Positions 32,791 to 41,703 of a stretch of DNA of 64,000 bases are shown here, piece by piece. Origin of the DNA: Bicyclus anynana. Lineage: Eukaryota > Arthropoda > Insecta > Lepidoptera > Nymphalidae. How positions within the stretch are numbered: position 1 is the first letter of the stretch; the number at the start of each line of letters is the position of its first letter. The stretch spans positions 2,535,001-2,599,000 of the forward strand of contig NC_069098.1 of the NCBI RefSeq assembly GCF_947172395.1. Reading direction: 5' to 3'. A model generated the notes under the pieces. The model was not told where the DNA came from, ran no database searches, and saw only the letters and a list, made by a program, of their open reading frames with translations. The position numbers were made by a program, and so were the translations under genes.

Positions 32791-35709
32791 TTATTGTCTT
32801 CGGTGTAAAGTGATAATTTCTTTTTTTAACTGTGATTTAGATAAATAAAAAAGATCTAAATGGGAGTAAATCTTATTATATTTTCGAGATAGTCGTACCA
32901 AAATTGCGTTTTGGCCATAGTTGGAGTTAGATTTAGGTGCAATTAGTAAGCGAGTGTGCCGGGGCCTAAACGACGAAGCATTTAACGAGAGAGCTGACAG
33001 TAAGCTAGGACAGTCAATACGGCCAGTCAAGATAGCTTGCAACAGAAGAATGTCACTCTGATTTCTTCTTTGCTCCAGGGTGTCTATTTTATAGTGCGCA
33101 CAAGCTTCTTCATAATTGTTAAATCGCCTGTAGTCTTTGAAGGCTAGATATCTGAGAAATTGTCTTTGAACTGACTCCAGCCTTTGAGAGTGTATAATAT
33201 AATACGGAGACCAAATATTACACGAATATTCAAGAAGACTTCTAACGTAGGCAAAGTACAATGTTTTTATGCATTCTATGTTATCGAAACTACGAGTGAC
33301 GCGTTTGATAAATCCTAGTTGTTTGTAGGCTTTATCTGCTACAACGTCGATATGTTTATTCATGGATAGTTTGTTATCAATTAGTATACCTAGATCTTTA
33401 ACTGAACTTCCATTGGATATAATGATATCGTTAATTTTATAATCGAAATTAAGAGTATTTTTCTTACGAGTCAGCGTTATGTGATGACATTTTTTAGTAT
33501 TGACAATTATTCTATTCCTAACATAGTAATCAGTCAAAGCATTCAGGTCTTCTTGTAGTTTTAAACAATCATCAAGAGAGCGTATTTTAAGGAATACTTT
33601 TTTGTCATCAGCAAACATTAAAAACTTGGAGTACCTAAAACAACTGCCAATATCAAAGAGGTATGCATTGTACAAGAGTGGCCCTAGGATTGATCCCTGA
33701 GGTACCCCAGAAGGAATACTAACAAAGTCACTTCTGGCACTTCCCATTACTACAGCTTGCATTCGATTTTTAATATACGAAGTTACCCATCGCAGCAAAT
33801 TACCGTTTATTCCCAGGACGCTAAGTTTATGTATTAGGATTACGTGATCTACACGGTCGAATGCTTTTTCGAAGTCCGTGTAGATCACATCCACCTGACA
33901 TCTCTCATCCATACTCCGCAACACATAGTCAGTGAAAACAGCTAAGTTAGTGACCGTTGAACGGTTCTTCATAAAGCCATGTTGTTCGGGAGGGATAGAT
34001 CTTGTTATTATCGGGCTGATGTGTGCAAATACAGCTGTTTCAAATAGTTTGCTCATAGCATTTAGTATGGAGATAGGTCGGTAATTTTCTATTTGAGTTT
34101 TGGACCCACTTTTATGTATAGGTATAATTAAAGCCTCCTTCCAGACATCGGGGAAAGTGCAAAATCGGTTCAGAGAAAGATCAAAGATAATGGAGATAGG
34201 TTTGGCCAAGTACGAAGCGCACTTGTTTAGGAAAATTGGTGGAATACCATCGCTACCAGCCCCTTTATTGACCTTTAGGGTTCTAAGTAATTTTAGAACG
34301 TCGTCTTCACCAATAGTTATTTTGCATGTGGGTTCTTTGTGAGCAGTATTTGTCAGGTTTGCAGTGTCATAATAACTAGCAGGCTTAACAAACACACTTT
34401 CAAAGTACGTGCTGAAACCATAACTGGAAGAGGTTTCACCTGTAAATTTTGTGCTACCTAAAGTTAGTTCAGTGGGGTACCCGCTTTTACTGCTTTTTAA
34501 GGACTTGGTGTAAGAGAAGAGAAACTTAGGGTCTTTGTTTATAAAAGATTGCATTCGTTTGGTGTAGAGAGAGTAACACTTACTCTGAATTAATTTTTGT
34601 CTACTTCTTAATATAGAGAATTCGTCATAGTCTCTAGGGTTATTAAATTGTTTCCAAAGTTTATGTTTTACGAGTTTTTCTTTTACCACGTGAATCAAAG
34701 ATTTAGTGTACCACGTTGGAAAGTTTGATTTTAGCTTGCTCTTTACCGGAATATATTTATTAATAACTTCGTTGAGAATTGCATAAAATTTGTTAATAAC
34801 ATCATTCATTGAGTCACCCGTTAGTTCTTCAGACCAGTTGATCTTAGAAAGAAAGTCGTTAATGAGAACATAGTCACCTTTAAAAAAATTAGGTTTTCTG
34901 ATTGGTTTTTGACGATTATAGCAAAGCCGCAAATTCCCTAGATTAAACTGGAGACATGGGTGATATACATCTTCTGGGACTAGAGGACTATCGCAGTGTG
35001 TCACACAAAAATCAATATTACTAAACAGCAGATCTAACGTATTTTGTTTGCAATTAGCTACTGTATTTTGCTGTTTCAGTCCTGATACATTACATAAATC
35101 TAACAAGTTTGTGAAGGCATTGTGTAACTCTACCGCTCCACGTCTAAGGATGATAGGTTGATTATCAGTCCAAGTGATATTCGGTAAGTTGAAATCACCG
35201 GCAAGGATTACGTGATCGTTTGGGTGCTTGATGACTAAATCGGCGAGACTAGAGGATATAGACTCAATTCGAGCTGGTAAGAGATTGTCTGGTGGTGCAT
35301 AAATTAGTATTACGTGAATATTACGTTTGTCGCGTGTCTTAAGATAGATAGACGGTATGGTGGCCCATAACGACTCGACGCCAGGGCAAGACCATTCATG
35401 ATGTTGTTGTATGTGTAAATTTTTAGCAGCACAAAGTAAAACTCCACCACCTTTTTTCTTAGTTGAGGTCTCCGAGTTGCGATCGCATCTCAGGACATCA
35501 TACCTGTCATCGCAGATTTCTTGATCATAGATTCCTCCTGTCAACCATGATTCTGTTATTAATATTAAGTCAAATGTCTGTTGCAGTATGTTGAGTCGAA
35601 ATAAATCTGTCTTAGTCCGCAAACCACGTACGTTCTGATAAAGAATTTCTATGTAGCTGTCACCTGTAATGACTAAAAATGTACCGATAGTTAATATGTA
35701 AAATAATAA
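32791..35709 (-). CDS. Retrotransposon ORF2: endonuclease and reverse transcriptase, copy 1
   Basis: The frame is open from a stop at 35710-35712 down to 32791. Residues are numbered from the TTG codon at 35622. The upstream open part encodes an EILYQNVRGL motif, the usual first strand of an APE-type endonuclease. The domain continues with TESW (23-26), YAPP (108-111) and GDFNLP (142-147). The reverse transcriptase shows NYRPIS, DFEKAFD (583-589), GVPQGSILGPLL and the catalytic FADD (670-673). A C-terminal LLEYSCNIWSP and VQRQFLR region ends the protein. It nicks target DNA and copies its RNA in place. No in-frame ATG precedes the endonuclease, so translation would need a non-AUG start or reinitiation, or the start is lost. 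No internal stop is seen. Confidence 0.85.
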   Translation of the reverse strand, partial: LLFYILTIGTFLVITGDSYIEILYQNVRGLRTKTDLFRLNILQQTFDLILITESWLTGGIYDQEICDDRYDVLRCDRNSETSTKKKGGGVLLCAAKNLHIQQHHEWSCPGVESLWATIPSIYLKTRDKRNIHVILIYAPPDNLLPARIESISSSLADLVIKHPNDHVILAGDFNLPNITWTDNQPIILRRGAVELHNAFTNLLDLCNVSGLKQQNTVANCKQNTLDLLFSNIDFCVTHCDSPLVPEDVYHPCLQFNLGNLRLCYNRQKPIRKPNFFKGDYVLINDFLSKINWSEELTGDSMNDVINKFYAILNEVINKYIPVKSKLKSNFPTWYTKSLIHVVKEKLVKHKLWKQFNNPRDYDEFSILRSRQKLIQSKCYSLYTKRMQSFINKDPKFLFSYTKSLKSSKSGYPTELTLGSTKFTGETSSSYGFSTYFESVFVKPASYYDTANLTNTAHKEPTCKITIGEDDVLKLLRTLKVNKGAGSDGIPPIFLNKCASYLAKPISIIFDLSLNRFCTFPDVWKEALIIPIHKSGSKTQIENYRPISILNAMSKLFETAVFAHISPIITRSIPPEQHGFMKNRSTVTNLAVFTDYVLRSMDERCQVDVIYTDFEKAFDRVDHVILIHKLSVLGINGNLLRWVTSYIKNRMQAVVMGSARSDFVSIPSGVPQGSILGPLLYNAYLFDIGSCFRYSKFLMFADDKKVFLKIRSLDDCLKLQEDLNALTDYYVRNRIIVNTKKCHHITLTRKKNTLNFDYKINDIIISNGSSVKDLGILIDNKLSMNKHIDVVADKAYKQLGFIKRVTRSFDNIECIKTLYFAYVRSLLEYSCNIWSPYYIIHSQRLESVQRQFLRYLAFKDYRRFNNYEEACAHYKIDTLEQRRNQSDILLLQAILTGRIDCPSLLSALSLNASSFRPRHTRLLIAPKSNSNYGQNAILVRLSRKYNKIYSHLDLFYLSKSQLKKEIITLHRRQ

Positions 35710-36009
35710 TTAGAGAAAATTTTGAACGTAGTATGTGGTAAACTAACTTGAGAAACATGTAATGGTTTAGACATAGACGATTACCACTATTTATAAAACT
35801 TAAAGGTGTAATGATGCAATATTTATGAAGTGTGTGTTGTAAGTAAGGTTTTTTGTAAGGTGTGTGTGTAATTTTAGTTTTTTTAATTAGTTGATAGGGC
35901 AATATGTAAAGGTGATAATGATATTTAATTAGAGTTTCTTGCGAATTTTTAATTAAAGGACTCCGAATAAGCAATATGAGATGACTCTGAAGAACATGGA
36001 CATAAGAGA

Positions 36010-36996
36010 TTATTTTATTTTTATCAAATCTTTTGCGTCTCGTATGTTTAGGGCTGGCGCTTCCTCGTTTTTCCTTAAAAAAATACTACAGTTCCGGACC
36101 CAGACGAATTTATAAGCTTTTTCTTGAGCAATGTTTTTAATTGTTTTTAATAATTGCTTATTTTCCGGTGTTAAATGCTCGTTGACAAAAAACTTCTTTC
36201 CCGTGCCTGCAACTCCAACGTCCTTGGTGCTTATGCCTTTCTTCCTTTTTAGCCCAGAAAGAATACTGTCCTTCAGCAACCGGTCTTTCAGTTTCGCTAC
36301 AATAGGTTTCGGCCTACCAGCTATGGGCTTTTGTGGCTGGACACGATAAGCGAATTCTATGTCATCGCGCTTGAGCTCAACACCGGCATGTTGAGCAATT
36401 TTTAAAACGACTTCTGCGGGCGATTCATCTGTGGTCTGTGGCATCCCTACGATTTCCAGGTTGTTCATTCGGCCCTGTTGTTGCTGTTTGCCGTGAAGGG
36501 AGCGTAGGTGGGAAATCTGGTCCTCAGATTCGGAGACTCGTTTCTGTAAAGTTTGTAGGTCGCATTTTAAGTCCTCATGTTCCGTCTGTAGTTGACTATA
36601 TAAAATTTGAATTTTAGATAATTCTGATGACATCGATGCTAGTTCGTTCCTTAGCTCTGTGGAGATCGTAGTTTTGAGTTCTTCAACTATTTCGCACTTG
36701 ATTGATTTTAGTTTAGTATCTAAGAGGTTCTCAAAGCGTGTGATTAGCATAGCATTTTCATTAGATGTATTAGTTGGTACTTTACTGAGAGGAATAGCAA
36801 TGTCTTCAGAGTCTGAATCAATTCCAATTGGGCGCAAATACTTGTTCGGTTTCTCAGTTCTTACAGGAGTGTTGCTGTTATCTCCTCCTCTTCGTGATAC
36901 CGCTACGCAGTTTGGGCACCTCCATTGGGTCCTAGATGATGATGAGTCTCCCGTAAAGCCGACGCAATCGGAGTGATACATACAGTTACAGTACAT
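36010..36996 (-). CDS. Retrotransposon ORF1: nucleic-acid-binding protein, copy 1
   Basis: A 328-residue frame. Residues 3-30 hold the second half of a PHD-like zinc finger (C3, C5, H8, C11, W25, C27, C30). A coiled coil spans about 83-170. The C-terminal part (177-328, NNLEIVGMPQ to KDLIKIK) resembles the FP-type domain shared by many insect LINE ORF1 proteins and baculovirus FP proteins. It would bind element RNA in the RNP. The first half of the finger (CEAC) lies upstream in another frame from ATG 37055, with a stop at 37018-37020 in the ORF1 frame. This indicates a one-base loss near 36980-37020. Confidence 0.8.
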   Translation of the reverse strand: MYCNCMYHSDCVGFTGDSSSSRTQWRCPNCVAVSRRGGDNSNTPVRTEKPNKYLRPIGIDSDSEDIAIPLSKVPTNTSNENAMLITRFENLLDTKLKSIKCEIVEELKTTISTELRNELASMSSELSKIQILYSQLQTEHEDLKCDLQTLQKRVSESEDQISHLRSLHGKQQQQGRMNNLEIVGMPQTTDESPAEVVLKIAQHAGVELKRDDIEFAYRVQPQKPIAGRPKPIVAKLKDRLLKDSILSGLKRKKGISTKDVGVAGTGKKFFVNEHLTPENKQLLKTIKNIAQEKAYKFVWVRNCSIFLRKNEEAPALNIRDAKDLIKIK

Positions 36997-37064
36997 TTGA
37001 TTCGCTTCACAGTAACACTAATGTGTTCTTTGCAGGCTTCACATGTTCCAACCATTGTTAACTA

Positions 37065-37245
37065 TTTTTTTTTTTTTTTTTAATTTCTTATATATTATTT
37101 TGTTTTGGGACTTCGAATGAAATTAAATTAAAATTAAAAATTGAAAATATAATTCCTCGTGTCCGAGACAGGTTTTGAACTCAGTCGCTTTAACAGTACG
37201 TAATCGGAAGGCGAGTATTGTCACCAATACGCTGCCGTGCTAGTT
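37065..37245 (-). mobile_element. tRNA-like segment with poly-A tail (SINE family E), copy 1
   Basis: On the minus strand it starts near ctagcacggcagcgtattgg (Box A-like), then gactgagttcaaaacctg (Box B-like), then ctcggacacgagg, an AT-rich body and a 17-nt poly-A at 37065-37081. The retrotransposon begins directly after that tail. Confidence 0.5.
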
Positions 37246-37744
37246 AGATCGAGCGGCGAATGTGTAGCCGGCTATGCACTTGATATTGTGTCTATTAAAA
37301 CGTCAATAGCGTTCAATATTATAATACCCACATACGAGAATTTATAACACAGTTTTTGCATAAATGAGTGAACACTGTTAATAAACACTTTAGTAGCAAA
37401 AATTACGCATAAATTTATGATTTACACTGCACTACGCAGAGTTTTAGTCACTTTGATTGAAAGAAAATACAGTTCAGGAGTGTATTTCGAAACAAAACAC
37501 AAGATTAGTCCGGTGATATTTTAAAGTGTTGTTTTTGGTGATCCACTTAATGGTTAGACTTGCGCGCATTTACACTTGAGTTTTACACTTTTATTAGTTA
37601 GTTGCACGTGTAATTACGGGTAAATATTGACTTGTTATACTTTAATTCGTAAATAGAAACAGAGTCAGTGTATCCTTAACGCTTGACAGCTGTCAAAAAA
37701 TATATTATATAAATTTCTTAATTTGAACGATGGTTTTTTAGCAG
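37246..37744. other. Sequence upstream of the retrotransposon
   Basis: AT-rich sequence within duplication copy 1 with no recognised gene. Confidence 0.4.
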
Positions 37745-37912
37745 ACGTTAAAAAAGCGTTCAAATATAGTATGAAGATAAATGAAGGTTCCGACGCCCAA
37801 AATTGAAAATGCAATACTGCTCGGAAAAGCGACGTATTTTAAAAACGCTGTCGTGTGAACATATACTCGTACTTGGGAATGCATTTGTCGTATTTGAACG
37901 CTTTTTAAGAGC
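37745..37912. repeat. Foldback element with AAAAAGCGTTCAAATA arms, copy 1
   Basis: Left gttaaaaaagcgttcaaata faces tatttgaacgctttttaa in inverted orientation. The interior holds gcgacgtattttaaaaacgctgtcgtgtgaacatatactcg, which recurs in units at 38350-38700. Confidence 0.65.
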
Positions 37913-38349
37913 GCGCAGCGCGTCGGTACGATATGGATAAAATTCGAAGCGCAAACGAGACGCCGAATTATGACTTTCACGTGAGTGAAAAGCACGGAGC
38001 GATTGACGCGCGACGCAAATTTTATGTCGTGAGCGCCAAAACCATTTTTACCTAATTGCAAGTAAATTAAACAACATACCTAACGAAAAACAAAATGGCC
38101 ATAATTTTCTATACAAAACAAAAATTTAAGAAAATAAGTTTGCTTTTCCTGAGATTGAAAGCAAAATGTGAGCAAAACATGTTTTTTTCAAAAAAATAAA
38201 CTATCGAGAAAAGTTTTACAAATTGTGTATTTTGTATAGTCATAACAAAGCTGACACTTTGAAATATCATTTACCCAAATATCAGGCTCCTAACTTTTCC
38301 AGAATCTGAGATCCAGAACCATTTGTAACCACCAAATTACATATTGCAC

Positions 38350-38700
38350 ACTCTTAAGTCTGTTAAGGAAACTCTCATGCGAATGAGGGCTTATTCATGG
38401 TTTTTATCTTATATTGAAATTGTATTACTGTTCGAAAAAAGCGTCGTGTTTTAAAAACGCTGTCGTGTGAACATATACTCGTACTCGAATGCATTTGTCG
38501 TATTTGAATGCTTTTTAAATCTGTTAAGAAAACTCTCGTGCGTATGAGGGATTATTCATGGTTTATTTCCAATGCCGAATATTGAAATTGTATTACTGTT
38601 CGAAAAAAAGCGTCGTATTTTAAAAACGCTGTCTTTGTAATATAATATACTCGTACTTGAGAAAGCATTTATTATATTTGAACGCTTTCAATCAATTTTC
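38350..38700. repeat. Two degenerate tandem units, copy 1
   Basis: Both units have the order ctgttaag-aaactct, tgagg-attattcatgg, attgaaattgtattactgttcg, aaaagcgtcgt-ttttaaaaacgctgt, tactcgtac and tatttgaa-gcttt. They resemble the 37745 foldback interior. Confidence 0.65.
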
Positions 38701-39545
38701 ATAAATATTATTTCAAAATATAATGGAAATAAAAATAAATAAAAAAATTGAATAAACTTTCTTCACCTACTAAATTAATAAATATATTAATAGGGACATA
38801 ACAAAGCAGAATAGCCTGTGTGTATTAGAAAAAGTATAACTTGCAGGCGTCCTCTACCTAATATAACTAACTGGTCGAATAAAATAATTCTAAAAACTAT
38901 GAATACATCATATAGTATACATCATCATCATCAGCCTATTTTAAAGGCTTCTAAAGCTTCCATTCCTCCATCCTTATAGGAGAGGGGTCATGGAGCTTAG
39001 ACCCACCACGCTTATCCAAAAACTGAAATATTAAATAAACAAAATATTTATAAGAAAATATTCAATAACTTAAAAACTAAGGTAAGCTACGTCAGTTTTC
39101 ATTTCCGGCAAGCCAACTTTCATACAAACTCTCATCTCCAACGAAATCAAGGAACAATAAAGTAACAGAGTAATAAAACTTAGAATATTACGCGCATTAT
39201 TAAGCCCGAAGTTTGCCAATATCATATTTCCAAGGGTAATACGCTTTTTTAACTGGCTCCAGAAGTTACGCGGTTTGGATGTTTATGAAACAGTTATAAT
39301 AACTATAAGTAACGATACTGCTTTATGAAACTGTGGGCCGTTTTGTGGTTTTCCGCCATTTAGATTTCGGTGCACGGCAAAAAAATATCCACATTCGTAT
39401 GTATTTTCATTATATTTGAACCGTTTTAACGGCAGCGCTTTTTTCGAAACGGCACCTCAATTTCCTTTTAAAAACACTGTTAACTCAATGTAACTCAATG
39501 TTTTTTTTTTGTATGTGGGTACGAACCAACGATATTTTATATTAT
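38701..39545. other. Spacer within duplication copy 1
   Basis: AT-rich sequence. A related aaccgttttaacggcagcgctttttt segment lies near 39420. No gene was recognised. Confidence 0.4.
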
Positions 39546-39753
39546 AAACAAGCTGACGCCGCGCGTATTCACCCGCGTGGTTCCCATTCCCATAACACCT
39601 TAACTTAACGCCTTGTACACATGTTTTCTGTACCTATAGCCTTCCTCGATAAATGGGCTATCTACCACTGAAAGAATTATTTAAATCGGACCAGTAGTTC
39701 CTAAGATTAGCGCGTTCAACAAACAAAACAAACTCTTCAGCTTTATAATATTA
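39546..39753 (-). mobile_element. Short Helitron-like element, copy 1
   Basis: It runs from caagctgacgccgcgcgtattcacccgcgtgg to cttcagctttataatatta. It directly abuts the next Helitron-like element, as expected for elements that insert at each other's ends. Confidence 0.65.
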
Positions 39754-40552
39754 ACTAGCGGACGCCCGCGACTTCGTCCGCGTAAAAATTGATGTAAACT
39801 TCTCTACCTCTACCTTACCCTGCTCGTAAAACTACCTAACCCTACCCTACCCTACCCCTACCTTACTCCTACCCTACCGCTAACGCTAACCCTACCCTCC
39901 CCCTACCTTACCCTACCCTACCCCTATCCTACTCCTCCCCCACCCTATACGTTCCATATCCTTCCCCTACCTCTACCTTGCCCCTACCCTACACTACCCC
40001 TACCTTATCCGTACCTTACCTTACCTTACCGTACCGTACCTTATCCCTACCCTACCCTACCCTACCCTACACTTTCCCTAAATTACCCCTACTCTACCTC
40101 TATCCTACCCCTTCCCTAACCCTATCCTATCCTACCCTCAGCAAAATGGGTCCAGCGTTTTGTGCGTGGTGCAACGACCAAAAGACTATAATTTCCCAAG
40201 CTACTTCTATGCTAATACTATAAAAGAGGTAAAGTTTGTGTGGTTGTCGGGGGTAATCTCTGGATCTACTGGACCGATTTGGAAAATTCTTTTACCAATA
40301 GAAAGCTACATTATTTGCGAGTGTCATAGGCTATGTTTAGTCCTCATATTCACACGGGAACGGGAACCACGTAATTGAAACCGCGGGGCGTCATATAGCG
40401 GCATTTATGCGACTTTCAAAAATTTTGTATTATCTCCGAAACTATATAAGTAATTAACATACTGTAAAGGGCAAATCTTATCTCCATAATATCTTTGTGA
40501 TTATTAAATAATTTATTTTGATAAGGATTTAAGTTTAGTTGTGTAAATAATG
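39754..40552 (-). mobile_element. CCCTA-bearing Helitron-like element, cut by the duplication junction
   Basis: It starts actagcggacgcccgcgac at 39754. The microsatellite lies at 39810-40140, and the body runs to taaataatg at 40552, where the match to the complete copy (48666-49878) stops. About 410 bp of the right part is missing. Confidence 0.75.
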
Positions 40553-40566
40553 GAAAAAGTATGTAA
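40553..40566. other. Filler at the tandem junction
   Basis: The 14 bases gaaaaagtatgtaa lie between the end of copy 1 and the start of copy 2 and belong to neither flank. They resemble the first bases of copy 2 (aaaagtttgta), as in templated end joining or slippage. Confidence 0.7.
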
Positions 40567-40730
40567 AAAGTTTGTATGGATGTTTGTTACTCTTTACCGC
40601 CGCAACTACTAAACCGATTTGGCTGAAATTTAAAATGAAGATAGATAATACCCTGGAATAACACATAGGCTATTTTCATCCCGGAAAATCTCCACGCAGA
40701 CGAAGTCGCAGGCATCCGGTACTACGCTAT
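40567..40730 (+). mobile_element. Short Helitron-like element, copy 2 (5' truncated)
   Basis: Counterpart of 31642-31825, lacking its first 20 bases because the duplicated unit starts inside the element. Confidence 0.65.
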
Positions 40731-40761
40731 ATTTTAGCCACTGGCGTCAGCTTATATTATA

Positions 40762-40985
40762 CTAGCGGACGCTCGCGACTTCGTCCGCGCGGAATTTAGT
40801 TTTTCACAAATCCCTCAAGAACCATGCATTGTTCTGGGATAAAAAGTAGCCTATATGTTAATCCAGAGTAAAATCTATATTCATTCCAAATTTCAGCCAA
40901 ATCGCATCAGCAGCGGCTTTAAAGAGTAACAAACATCCAAACATACATCCATACAAACTTTCACGTTCATAATATTAGTAGGATA
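40762..40985 (-). mobile_element. Helitron-like element, copy 2
   Basis: Counterpart of 31857-32080, beginning actagcggacgctcgcgac. Confidence 0.65.
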
Positions 40986-41703
40986 AACTCACCGAAACCA
41001 ATTCAAAGCTATGGAATTACAAGTATTATGTTTACTAAAACACGTCAATACAATGTTCAAACGCATCAAACACGATGCTAATTAAACTCCCCTTTTGATG
41101 CATGCATGAATAGTGACCCCAAATAGACGGCTCGACCCCTTTGACGTAGCATACCTACAATAATAAATCATTTATACACATCGAAACATAATATAGCCTC
41201 ATCATAACATATTATGGCGTCATTCGCACAAGAGTTAAAAAAGCGATACGTTAAAACTCAGCACTTATTTATTTTATTTATTTATTTATTTATTTATTTG
41301 TAACTAACAGCGTTTTAACAAAATATGTACAAAAAATATAAAATAAACAATAATAAGGCCACATACAGTTACAAAGAAAGTTGGTTGCAATATTAAGTAG
41401 GTATAACAAGTGAAAATGAAAAATAATTTTTAAGAGAAATGATTGTGAATAGAAAAATATTATTAAGTTAATCACATATTAGAAAAATAGTACAAAATTT
41501 ATTTAAAAATTCGCAAGTTGAATGTAAGTGTATGAGCGTAAGAGTGTGTGTGTAAGTCGATGTGTGCGTGTGTGTGCGTGTGTCTAAGAGCATGAGAAAG
41601 AGAATAGACGTGTGTGTATATAGGTGTGAGAATTGGTGCATAAATCAGTTAAGTTTATTGAGTTTGGTATGTGTTTTTCTGATAGCGTTTGTTCATTGAG
41701 GTG

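Larger units (their letters stand above)
32360..37064 (-). mobile_element. Non-LTR retrotransposon (CR1/Jockey-like), copy 1
   Basis: A 4.7-kb element read on the minus strand, with ORF1 (36010-36996), ORF2 (32791-35709), a 3' UTR with GT-rich runs, and a 3' tail of AAAT repeats (32360-32386). A PHD-like finger in ORF1 together with an APE endonuclease is typical of the CR1/L2/Daphne side of the Jockey superfamily. The exact clade is not determined. The 5' end is placed just before the first ATG at 37055, next to a 17-nt poly-T (poly-A on the element strand). No target-site duplication was found. Confidence 0.85.
31662..40552. repeat. 8.9-kb direct tandem duplication, copy 1
   Basis: The sequence from aaagtttgtatggatg at 31662 to taaataatg at 40552 repeats at 40567-49464. 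The offset is 8905 before the TTTA tract, 8913 after it, and 8912 after the poly-T run. The unit includes two Helitron-like elements, a non-LTR retrotransposon, a tRNA-like segment, foldback repeats and most of a CCCTA-bearing Helitron-like element. Confidence 0.95.

Noticed and set aside
34100..34342. Plus-strand frames within the retrotransposon (also 36131-36349, 36659-36976 and their copies)
   Set aside because: They are antisense shadows of ORF1 and ORF2.
35660..35974. 104-codon frame between ORF1 and ORF2 of the retrotransposon
   Set aside because: It starts at a TTG, is of low complexity and AT-driven, and has no domain.
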